Below, in pieces: positions 25,886 to 33,320 of a stretch of DNA of 33,320 nucleotides (position 1 is the first letter of the stretch; the number at the start of each line of letters is the position of its first letter). Both the position numbers and the translations under genes were made by a program. Source of the stretch: Candidatus Omnitrophica bacterium 4484_213. GTDB taxonomy: Bacteria > Omnitrophota > 4484-213. The notes under the pieces were generated by a model, which was not told the DNA's origin, ran no database searches, and was given only the letters and a program-made list of their open reading frames with translations. The stretch lies in NCBI GenBank assembly GCA_002085025.1, contig MZGK01000019.1:1-33320 (forward strand). The letters run 5' to 3'.

Positions 25886-25992
25886 TTTTTCTCCTCCCAT
25901 AATTTTTACCTTGACAGAAGAAGTAAATAGCGATATTATTTTTTTGAAATGCAAATCATAAAACGTCAGAAAGAATTTGTAGCATGAAACCT

Positions 25993-26259
25993 CTATTCTT
26001 TTTTCTTTTTTGATAGTTCTTCCTCCAGTTCCTCCATTTCCTCATCCGAAACCATCTCGCCGCGTAAAACTGAGAAGTATAATTCGGTGTCTATCTTGCT
26101 GCTAACCCTTGGAGTAATCACAATATAAGAAATGTCTTTTTGTTTAAGAAGTTGAGTTACCCCTTTTGTATGGAATCCTCCGCAGATGAGTACCGCCGCC
26201 TTCTCACCCTTTGCTTGCATTGCTTTCAACAGACTTATGGGTATGATAGTATTGAACAT
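25993..26259 (-). pseudogene. Out-of-frame C-terminal piece of the exported protein upstream
   Basis: This frame reads AMQAKGEKAAVLICGGFHTK and GVTQLLKQKDISYIVITPRV, then a highly charged tail SDEEMEELEEELSKKKKE. In proteins of the upstream gene's family the sequence VAVLITGGFHT appears near the C-terminus, so this is probably its displaced end. The two overlap by 56 bases in different frames, and an expected stretch of about 50 residues between them is missing. A separately translated small protein cannot be excluded, but no ribosome-binding site is seen before the ATG at 26259. Confidence 0.55.
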
Positions 26260-27367
26260 CCTCGTTGGTGAGTTTGATATTGATAAAGCCCTCTAAGATA
26301 TCAATATTCTTGAAAAGACGGTCCAGGCGGGCTTGGTCATCATTAGTGTAAAGTGTTTTTCTGGCAAGTTCTTCCAAGCTTTTAATATCGTTAAATAATC
26401 TGCGGTGATTTATCTGCTCGGAAATAATTATGTAATAGATATACCGCTCGAGATTGGGATAGAAATGCAGAGAAAAATTCTTTTTCGCAGCAAGTCTCCT
26501 CAGATGGCCATAGTATTTGCCGGCAGAAATTTTTTCGGCTTTGAAGTCAACGCCCTTGACAATCAAATCGGCTAATTCTTCCTCGGATAAACTTTGACTC
26601 AACTCCTTTATCGCCTCCAAATGCTCCTTTTCTACCTTTTTAAAATCTATCTTTTCTTCTAATTCAATAATCCCGTTTAATCGCTCAAAATTGGGAAAAC
26701 GGTCGAGGTCTATGGAATGCTCGGTAAATATCTCACTGAGATAACTAACATAATCATTCAAAGAAATTTTTCTCTCGTCATAAGCCGAAATTTTTCTGTC
26801 CAATTCTCTTAATTCTGGAGTATAGATATTTCTCTTTATCTCATTTAGCGCCTGTTTAACCTGCCAACAGTATTGGAGAACATCGTCTTTATAAGAAAGA
26901 GAGTCCTTAAAAGAATCTAAGTGTTTTTTATAGAGATCAGCATCTTCAGCTCCGTAAATAATAAAAGGGATTTTTTTGAGTATGTGCAAATACTCGGCAC
27001 CGTTAATCTGCCCTTTGCTCATAAAGAAACGGGCAACCTCTTCTTTTGTAGCCGCATCGTGAAAGAGTTCAAAGATAGATATATCCACCTCTCCTTCTGC
27101 TCCTTCAGTCGCCACCAGCCGCCATCCCTCATTTTTTAATAGATAATAGATGAGTTTTGCTTCGTTTGCCTGTGCCTCGTAATTGGTATGTAAATCCTGA
27201 ATTTGAACAATGAGGCGGTTGTCTTTACCCTGATAGGACTCAATTACCCGACCATATTTCTCCGGGATATCTAACTTTAAATTGCCTTCTTCGGCACTTA
27301 ATAAGTCAATGTTGGTTAAAGTCAATACTAAAGTTAAGGTTAATGCTATTTTAAGAATCTTCCTCAT
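26204..27367 (-). CDS. Exported conserved protein, probably truncated by frameshift
   Basis: The ATG at 27367 follows TTAGGAGAAAG and is preferred to the frame from 27409. The 387-residue protein starts with a signal peptide (MRKILKIALTLTLVLTLTNI, cleavage near SAEEG). It then carries RLIVQIQDLHTNYEAQANEA and WRLVATEGAEGEVDIS, a recurring pattern in Omnitrophota proteins. The layout of a histidine-rich strand followed by an E-G-A motif recalls the TraB/ChaN/erythromycin-esterase superfamily, but this is only a fold-level guess. The protein ends in an unlikely tail (HKSVESNASKG), while the expected C-terminus lies in another frame at 25993-26259. It lies upstream of the PGK-cPGI gene, also exported. 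Confidence 0.65.
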   Translation of the reverse strand: MRKILKIALTLTLVLTLTNIDLLSAEEGNLKLDIPEKYGRVIESYQGKDNRLIVQIQDLHTNYEAQANEAKLIYYLLKNEGWRLVATEGAEGEVDISIFELFHDAATKEEVARFFMSKGQINGAEYLHILKKIPFIIYGAEDADLYKKHLDSFKDSLSYKDDVLQYCWQVKQALNEIKRNIYTPELRELDRKISAYDERKISLNDYVSYLSEIFTEHSIDLDRFPNFERLNGIIELEEKIDFKKVEKEHLEAIKELSQSLSEEELADLIVKGVDFKAEKISAGKYYGHLRRLAAKKNFSLHFYPNLERYIYYIIISEQINHRRLFNDIKSLEELARKTLYTNDDQARLDRLFKNIDILEGFINIKLTNEDVQYYHTHKSVESNASKG

Positions 27368-27513
27368 CCGTCTTTCTCCTAACATAGAGCAGTCGTTGAA
27401 TTTTACCATATCCCTTTTTCTTTGTCAAGTCCTTTTTAAAGAATTTCATAAACCCTACACTACCTACTTTTTCACTTCTTCTGCTTTCAGAAATCCCTGC
27501 CTCTATTTATCCC

Positions 27514-27542
27514 TTGACTTTAGTAAATAATGTGGCTATTTT
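27514..27542 (+). promoter_or_regulatory. Sigma70-type promoter of the toxin-antitoxin remnant
   Basis: TTGACT at 27514-27519 and TATTTT at 27537-27542 are 17 bases apart, followed at 27551 by GGGGTGA as a ribosome-binding site for the ATG at 27561. Confidence 0.6.
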
Positions 27543-27560
27543 ATTCAAAAGGGGTGAAAA

Positions 27561-27709
27561 ATGGCTAATACAACTATCACGTTTGATTTAGATATTAAGC
27601 AAGCTGATTTTATCGTTACCTCTGATAAAGATTTATTAGCTCTCAATCCCTTCCGAAAATATCTATTGTTTCTCCTAAAGAATTTCTCAAAATTCTCTCT
27701 AAATCTTAA
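27561..27709 (+). pseudogene. Toxin-antitoxin remnant: antitoxin start joined to PIN toxin end
   Basis: The ORF begins MANTTITFDLDIK, like the first residues of RelB-type antitoxins. It continues directly with QADFIVTSDKDLLALNPFR, the usual C-terminal part of PIN toxins, so the middle of a two-gene module has been deleted. A frameshift near 27655 then separates it from ISIVSPKEFLKILSKS, the expected toxin end, which stops at 27707-27709. Promoter and ribosome-binding site are still in place. The stop overlaps the convergent end of the minus-strand glycoside-hydrolase remnant. Confidence 0.6.
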
Positions 27710-27828
27710 TTATAAATCCTTATAAAAACCAAATCTCCATATCTTTTTTTATCTTTCTCGCATACACTTCCAGCCGAAAATATGATATAACCCCTATTAG
27801 CAAAAGGCGGATGAGTAATTACTAACTC

Positions 27829-28672
27829 TCATTTCTCATTTGTCCTTCCTGAACTTACTTCTTCTCTCCAGCCAATAGGCACAAAAAATCTATAATCTAC
27901 TCTTTGAGTGGATACAGGTTTGCCTTTCTTGTCTTTTAATTTAATTTTAATTTTTACAAACTCATCCATGCTATAACTATCTTTTCCCTGTATTAAAGAA
28001 ATAAAAAGTTCTGGTGGACATCTTTTGTTTTGGCCCGCTGAATGTAGTTCTTTGAGCACTTCAGTGCGATTAAACTTCGCAAGTCATAATAAACCTTGCG
28101 CGGCGGGCCTTTTAAATCCGTATCATCTTTTATCGCTAAAATTCCATTCCACTCCCAAGGATAATTATTGTGAATATTAGGGTTGGAGGGACAATGCCAA
28201 GTGTCAATCCAAGAGACCGTGCAAACACCGACAGCACCAGCAGCAATTGTCTTCTGGATACTCTCTATATTACCTTTAGACTGCTCCTCTTCGCTGTTTC
28301 CCCCAAAGCCTAAATCATTTAACTTCTTCTTAGATACAGAAAATCCACCTGTTTCCCCAATAAATAAGGGTTTGTCTTTTGCTAAATTCTTTTTGACCCA
28401 ACGGACATAATTCTCAAATCCTATTGTGCGGTTAATTGATTCTGGCGTGAACATAAAAACATTAAATGTTATCACATCCCAAAAAGAATGGTATAAAAAT
28501 CCAAGCGGAATCCAGCTATCCATAGAAACAGGTTTGTTATCAATGGACTGAATAACCTGTTTTGCCTTTCTAAAAAATTCTAATGTTTTATCTTCGCCAG
28601 CGGATAAAACTACTTCTTGCGAAGGCTCAGTCATTACCAAATACATTACCGCGTCTTCCCACAGATTTCAGA
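27829..28672 (-). pseudogene. Fragment of a glycoside hydrolase (TIM-barrel C-terminal half)
   Basis: The frame starts mid-protein (LWEDAVMYLVMTEPSQEVVL) without a true start. It continues through WIPLGFLYHSFWDVITFNVF to KPLFIGETGGFSVSKKKLND, where the glutamate in GETGG sits like the catalytic nucleophile of clan-A glycoside hydrolases. EWNGILAIKDDTDLKGPPRK and VYYDLRSLIA follow. A frameshift near 28045 leads to ELFISLIQGKDSYSMDEFVK and a beta-rich segment ending SSGRTNEK at TGA 27829-27831. The same frame stays open past that stop to TAA at 27706-27708. The N-terminal half, with the acid/base residue, is absent. The family (GH2-like) is a guess from motif layout. Confidence 0.55.
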
Positions 28673-28687
28673 ATTCTGCCGGCACTG

Positions 28688-29591
28688 CTATTTTCCCAGA
28701 TATACTCCTCTATTTTCTCCGGATGGAATTTCTATTATCAATCTCTTTCCTTCTTTCCACTCCGTCTTTGTTATACCCCCTTCCTCCACGTCATCTATGA
28801 TTCGTCTAATGTCAGAAAAGGATACCTTAATGTCCGCCCATCTCTTGGTTATATCAGAACCAGAGTATTCTTGTTCTTCCAGATACCTTATTACCTTCCC
28901 CTCGGGTGTATTCTCTTTGAGATACTCCTCTGCTTCAAATACCCACACAACATTCTCGACATTTATGTCTCTATTTCCTCCTGCCAATATCTTTTCTGCT
29001 CTAAATATCTCTCAGATTAACATCCAAGCTAAATCTCTCCCTTATTTTCTCTCGTATTCTTGTGTGGGTGGAAATCCCACCGAGTTCTCTTGGTGGTTTT
29101 CCAGCTATCCCCAACTCCCTCTGCATATCTCGTATATTTCTCTCTATAGAAGATAACTCTAGCCTCCCTCCACTTCCCGGATATATCCTCTCGCTAGTAG
29201 ATGTCTCAACAATGGTCGTACTTTGATGCTACCGATTTGTTCGCGTGAGATTAAAGAACCAGGTTGCATCATACGCAGCTCTATCATCCTGAAAAATACT
29301 TGCTCTTCCTTCATCAATCCCAGGCTAACATCTTTTTTAATTCTCTTTTTAATTTTCTCGGGTAGCAGATGATAACTAAATGGAGGCTTTGCTAGAGAGT
29401 AGAGCAGTTTTTCGAATTTATAGGTTAATTCCCACTTACCCCCTTCTACCTTCCTTTATGTAACTCAACTCTTTAAATTTACTCAGGGTATCCCTGACAA
29501 AACTTGGTATGAGAGATTTCCTGATATCTGCAAGACCCTTGCCCTCATATATGCTGATTAATATCCTCTTCTCATCGTTCTTCAGATCGAG
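28688..29591 (-). pseudogene. Decayed, unrecognised HTH-rich coding sequence (distal part)
   Basis: Reading the minus strand from 29591, LDLKNDEKRILISIYEGKGL and SFVRDTLSKFKELSYIKEGR run to a stop. KWELTYKFEKLLYSLAKPPF, MQPGSLISREQIGSIKVRPL and LRHLLARGYIREVEGG then follow in another frame. Next comes LELSSIERNIRDMQRELGIA in a third, and finally RDINVENVVWVFEAEEYLKE to GVYLGK with TAA at 28688-28690. Several stretches look like winged-helix elements (SREQIGSIKVRPLLRHLLAR). No family is recognised. At least four lesions are needed to join the pieces, and they may belong to the same gene as 29592-30817. Confidence 0.45.
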
Positions 29592-30817
29592 TTATCCTAT
29601 AACTTTAAGCATATCCTTTTCTATCCCCTTTATCTCACTCAGGTATTTTTCATATTCTTCAATAAGCTCAATTGCATTTCTGTTTATGCTATAAAAGACC
29701 ACCCTCCTTAATGCGGATAGAAAATGAACACCACTCCGCGTTTCAATTAGATTAGTATCCACGAGTTTATTCACTATCTGTCTGGCAAGATTAGGGGTAT
29801 GGAATACCTTTGCCAGATCATGAAAAGCAACCTCTCGAAATACCCTGTTCTGATAATGGGCAATCTCACCCTTTCCGGATCTCTCACATAATCTCTTTCT
29901 CTTTGTTTCTTTGATAGATTTTCAAATTCTTTTTCAAGCACCTCCGACTTTATTGCTATCTCTTTCCTGTGTAATTCTTTCTTCTGTAATTCTTTCTTCT
30001 CCCTTAATTTTTTAATCCCTTCCTTGATCTCTTTAACTGTCCTCATGACCTCCGGGATTCCCCTTATAATCCCTCTCAGCTCTTCCGGCTCAACGCCTAA
30101 TAGAAGTTCTTTATCCCTGATCGGATCTGCAGGGAAATACTTATATACTCTTCTTTGGCTGATATCTGGCTATAGCATCTTTTACTTTCTCTTTTACCTC
30201 TTTACCCTGATTTTCTATCCATCCCTCGAAATCATCTTTAAGATATTTATTTTTTCTTCTAATGCAATCTTTGAGATGATATATAGTATGGCCCCTTCGG
30301 TAACCTTAAACTCCTCTGCCAATTTCCCTGGGGAAAACTTTGGATTCAGGTAGATTTTATCAACAATAAACATCTTTTGTTGAGGGTCCTGACAGAATCT
30401 CCACAAATCCAGTATCTTTTTTACGCTTCCATCAGTTTTTGCTTGTCCATCGATTGCTGAGAGCAGTTTATTTAAACGAGCCGAACCAATCCCTAATCTC
30501 TCAGCAAGTTCCTTTTCAGAAAGCCAGAATTCCTTCTTAATGGTCTCGATTAAATTCTCCAGAGCAAGGAGTTTTGCCTTTCTTTCAGATTTTCTCTCTC
30601 TTATAGTGCCTAACTGCACCTCTCTTCTAATCTCATCCCACAACCTCTTAACCTCCTCCCTATCTTCCTCTTTCATCTCAGAAATAACATCCTCAACCCT
30701 CCTTTCACATTCCTTCTGGAATTCTCTGCAATATTTCATTAATACCTCGATCATCCACCTTTTCCATTCCGTCTTTACTTCCTGACTTCTTTCCCCTACA
30801 AGGTTTGGGAATACTCA
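29592..30817 (-). pseudogene. Decayed, unrecognised HTH protein (proximal part)
   Basis: Start overlap with the upstream gene is ATGA near 30817. The frame then shifts into MIEVLMKYCREFQKECERRV, the longest intact piece (30215-30754). This holds a helix-turn-helix, ELAERLGIGSARLNKLLSAI, and a second HTH-like segment, LAEEFKVTEGAILYIISKIA. Shifts near 30225 and 30150 lead to WIENQGKEVKEKVKDAIARY and YKYFPADPIRDKELLLGVEP. The latter continues in frame to MRTVKEIKEGIKKLREKKEL, a coiled coil. A shift near 29890 leads to FHDLAKVFHTPNLARQIVNK, a winged helix, ending MLKVIG. The product was probably a DNA-binding protein of a mobile or regulatory system. Its identity is unknown. Confidence 0.5.
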
Positions 30818-31519
30818 TCTCCAGAGAAATTTAGGTGTGATTTCCTTTCTCAATTCTTCTACTGATAATTTCACTTGTCTCTTCCTTAGATTTCTTATCT
30901 GTTCTGGAGTCTGCATTCGGATTCCTCCGGGTTGTGGTTTTTTTTGGCGGTTTAGCCAGATACTCCTCATGGATCTTCCGAATTTCCTCAAGATAGCGTC
31001 TTTCAATTCGTGTTACTTTAACTCCGGGATGTAGGATTATGTGAGGCGAACTATTTATCTCATCCATAAGTTTTTCTCTAAGCGATTCTGGAAGTTTATT
31101 AAAATCTACTGCAAATAGCTTGATCATTTCCTCTGCGGCAGCAATCTCAAATTCTACTATTCCATCCTAGGTGATTCTACAAGACAAGATCGGTTCTAGA
31201 ATTCTATCACGTAAATCCCTAATACGATTGCGGAAGTCTTTTAAGATGAGTTCTTCCTCTGTGATCTTCCCTAAAAGAACATCATAATTCCCCTTCACCC
31301 TTTCCGGCTCTTCCCTCCAGGTCTCGGGATATTGGATGGCTAATTTTCCAGCATCACCAATCGATATCTCTTTACCCCATACATCTTTAATCTTCTTCTT
31401 GATCTCCTTGGCCTCTTTCCCTCCATGACATTTATCTGATATTTTACGTAAGAAACAATTCCAGCAATCACCTCTTTGATTAAATCTTCCTTGTGCCCTT
31501 CACGAAACTCGTAGCTCAT
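30815..31519 (-). pseudogene. Decayed, unrecognised gene at the head of the HTH cluster
   Basis: An ATG at 31519 starts MSYEFREGHKEDLIKEVIAG. A shift near 31410 leads to IKDVWGKEISIGDAGKLAIQ and EEELILKDFRNRIRDLRDRI. TAG near 31170 interrupts, and the same frame resumes EMIKLFAVDFNKLPESLREK and HIILHPGVKVTRIERRYLEE. A final shift in an A-rich run near 30945 leads to TPEQIRNLRKRQVKLSVEEL and TPKFLWR, whose TGA overlaps the next ATG. The restored overlap supports one original gene of about 230 residues, first in an operon. No family is recognised. Confidence 0.5.
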
Positions 31520-31680
31520 TCAATTACAATAAGTTGCGAGCATACCTAATCTTTATTTCACCTCCACTTATGTAATCGCTTATAATGCTTAAACTTACAA
31601 TCGTACTTCTTGTCTAAAATTCACTAAAATCAGCCTATTTTTAAGGGGTGGAGGTGATTTTTCTCCCTCCTTCCCGCCCT
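31520..31680. other. Spacer between the decayed cluster and the insertion sequence
   Basis: No gene is seen. The segment holds plausible upstream sequence for the minus-strand cluster, but no clear promoter was picked out. GGGGTGGAGGTGA at 31645-31657 looks like a ribosome-binding site without a gene after it. Confidence 0.4.
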
Positions 31681-33145
31681 TTGCTTTCGTGAAACTCTAT
31701 TATTTTTAGAATCTTGAACCTTGCTATTTTTTATCTTAAAATAAATTACAAGTTCCCCAGCTTCACCTCACCCTATGCTGAGTATATGTTATAATTTCAA
31801 ATAGCGATTTAAATTTTCTATACCTTTCACAAAACCGGAGGTCTTCAAAATGAAACAACAAAAGTTACTTTATGCGCTTGAGCATCTTTTTGATATTAAC
31901 CCACTTAAAAATTATGAGATGTTGTTTGATAATTTAAATCCTTGCAGCCTTGTTTCTAAACCGCGTCCTAAAGGAGGACGTTTACCTTATCATCCAGCTT
32001 GTTTATTAAGAGCGTTAATCTATAAAAAATCTTCGTGGTTTAAATAACCTCTCTGACTTAGCGATAATATCTCTAATAATCCCAGCATAGCCATAAAGTG
32101 TGGTTTTGATACCTTAAGGCCTCTTCCTTCTATTGAAAGTTTTTCTCGCTTCTTAAAACAAACACCTAATGAGTTGCTTCAGAATATTCGCCTGAATCTG
32201 GTTGATAAACTTATCAAAGCAAAACAAATCGAAGGTACATGCTTATCTTTAGATTCTTGTCCCATGCCTGCTGCTATTCGAGAGAATAGCCTAAGGACAA
32301 ACATCAAAGACAGATTCTTAAAAGGCAAACTTACTAAAGGCGATCCTGATGCAGGTCTTGGTGTTATTATCCATTATCTTCAGCACAACAAGAAGGAGAT
32401 TCAATACTTCTGGGGGATATCGTAATCACGTTGTCAGTGACGCTAAGAGTGAGTTGCCTATTTGGGAAGCAACCAAGCCTGCTAATGTTCATGAAGCGAA
32501 TCTTTTTATACCGATGTTTAACGGCATAAAACAAAGATTCAATTTTGACATTGCCGGAGTAATTGGCGATTCTGCCTTTGATTCAGAATCTATTCTTAAT
32601 TATATTTTCAAAGAACTGAAAACTAAACCTTATATTGCTCGAAATCCTAGAAGAAAAACTAATCCAGAATAAAGGTATCCAGCAAAGGTCTCCGTATTTG
32701 TATAGCTGGTTTTGAGATGCGGTATTGGGGCAGGTTTAAAGACCGTGGTAAGTTACGTCTTAAATTTATCTATCCCATTACTCACTCTAAAAGCTTTCGA
32801 AAGAGCAATCCTTATTGCCCGATGTGGCATCCTAAGTTCCTTAACGGCAAGGGTTGCACTGCTTATCTTCGGGTAGATGAAGATATCAGAGAACGTATCA
32901 ATTATGGCTCCGAAGAGTTTAAAAAGATCTATAATCTTCGTACTGGCTCTGAATGAGTCTTCAGCCGTCTTTTATCAGTATGTATGCAGCGACCATCTAT
33001 TAAGGGAATCAAGGCTATTGCCAACTACTGCACTATCGCCCATATTACTGTGTTATTGGTTGCTTTAACCGCTGTAAAAACTGGTAATAAGGATAAAATC
33101 CGCTTTATTAAAACCTTTCTTCCAAATCTTTAGTTTCGTGAAGGC
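31681..33145 (+). mobile_element. Dead DDE insertion sequence, about 1.47 kb
   Basis: The transposase remnant at 31850-33133 is flanked by candidate terminal inverted repeats, GCTTTCGTGAAAC at the left (about 31681) and, reverse-complemented, GCCTTCACGAAAC at the right (to about 33145), 10 of 13 matching. Outside the right end the minus-strand reading frame at 33130-33320 ends inside the element, consistent with insertion into a gene. No target-site duplication was identified. The exact ends are tentative. Confidence 0.55.
31850..33133 (+). pseudogene. Broken DDE transposase (IS1182/IS5-like)
   Basis: Joined pieces give one transposase of about 425 residues. It runs MKQQKLLYALEHLFDINPLK and GGRLPYHPACLLRALIYK, then NLRGLNNLSDLA after a lost A near 32025. 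Next come CGFDTLRPLPSIESFSRFLK, TCLSLDSCPMPAA with the first catalytic Asp, VIGDSAFDSESI with the second, and RTGSE with the Glu. Shifts lie near 32025, 32080, 32385-32410 and 32670. A TGA at 32954-32956 directly follows the catalytic Glu codon, and the frame then continues VFSRLLSVCMQRPSIKGIKA to TAG at 33131-33133. Family placement is by general appearance (a GGRPPYHPxxLLRAL-type N-terminus). Confidence 0.8.
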
Positions 33146-33320
33146 CTATTAGATAATTCTTTAAGCAAATCTTTAAAAATCTTTAATTCTTTAAGCAAAT
33201 CTTTAAAAATCTTTTTTCCTTCCTCTATCTGTGGCTCTATTTCTTTAATAATCTCAGGAAAATCCACAAACTCACCTATCTCCTCATACTCCTTTTTGAC
33301 CTTTCTTACTTCTCTTGTCA
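33130..33320 (-). CDS. C-terminal end of a truncated gene, runs off window
   Basis: The minus strand is open from the window edge to TAA at 33132-33130, reading TREVRKVKKEYEEIGEFVDF and PEIIKEIEPQIEEGKKIFKD, then a duplicated KIFKDLLKEL and SNRPSRN. The last residues come from the terminal repeat of the insertion sequence, so the natural C-terminus is probably lost. The charged helical character gives no family. The duplication of ten residues stems from the 30-base tandem repeat at 33154-33213. Confidence 0.5.
   Translation of the reverse strand, partial: TREVRKVKKEYEEIGEFVDFPEIIKEIEPQIEEGKKIFKDLLKELKIFKDLLKELSNRPSRN
33154..33213. repeat. Perfect 30-base tandem duplication
   Basis: TAATTCTTTAAGCAAATCTT plus the next ten bases is repeated exactly at 33184-33213. 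The period is a multiple of three, so the minus-strand frame gains ten residues without a shift. Confidence 0.9.

Noticed and set aside
31850-32047. Functional small protein from the first transposase piece
   Set aside because: It is the N-terminal part of a broken transposase whose remaining pieces follow immediately in other frames.
33154-33213. A CRISPR array from the repeated 30-base unit
   Set aside because: There are only two copies with no spacer between them and they fall inside a reading frame. No cas genes are seen.

Overview
The window reads as a chromosomal segment of an uncultivated, AT-rich bacterium, most likely a member of Candidatus Omnitrophota. This is inferred from family-level recognition and was not checked by any search. 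The clues are a secreted phosphoglycerate-kinase/cupin phosphoglucose-isomerase fusion carrying a LAPASR motif after its signal peptide, a neighbouring exported protein with a QIQDLHTNYEAQ motif, and short palindromic repeats that add NPVR-type peptides to reading frames. Nearly all genes lie on the minus strand. The clear plus-strand exceptions are rpmB (L28), a dead insertion sequence and a tiny toxin-antitoxin remnant.

Layout. 1-3444: start of a possible DNA methyltransferase, an anchored TPR/parvulin protein, a DUF58 protein and a MoxR AAA+ ATPase, with short repeats between them. 3609-9422: a compact uvrB-uvrA-uvrC operon with a very short UvrC and an altered first ABC signature in UvrA. 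9426-13800: an accessory island ending at tRNA-Pro(CGG). It holds remains of an Mrr-type restriction endonuclease, a second nuclease-like gene, an AlbA_2/Schlafen-type ATP-binding regulator, radC and a HTH regulator, all broken by frameshifts or stops. 13980-17028: recG-mscS. 17170-17367: rpmB. 17497-22090: an RnfC-like protein, a NIL-ferredoxin, a DUF39 homocysteine-biosynthesis protein, a VapBC-like pair and galT, nearly contiguous. 22478-27367: the secreted PGK-cPGI fusion and a second exported protein. 27430-33320: a second graveyard with a glycoside-hydrolase fragment, a decayed operon of unrecognised helix-turn-helix-rich genes, a dead DDE insertion sequence, and the tail of a gene the insertion sequence appears to have truncated.

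How it fits together. UvrABC and RecG form a DNA repair block. RnfC-like, NIL-ferredoxin and DUF39 look like a redox-linked sulfur-assimilation (homocysteine) module. GalT and the PGK/cPGI fusion touch sugar metabolism, although the latter is predicted to be exported. Several gene blocks are bracketed by related AT-rich repeats. The two graveyards contrast with long intact reading frames beside them (652 to 1135 residues), so real gene decay is the preferred reading. Local assembly indels cannot be excluded from the sequence alone.
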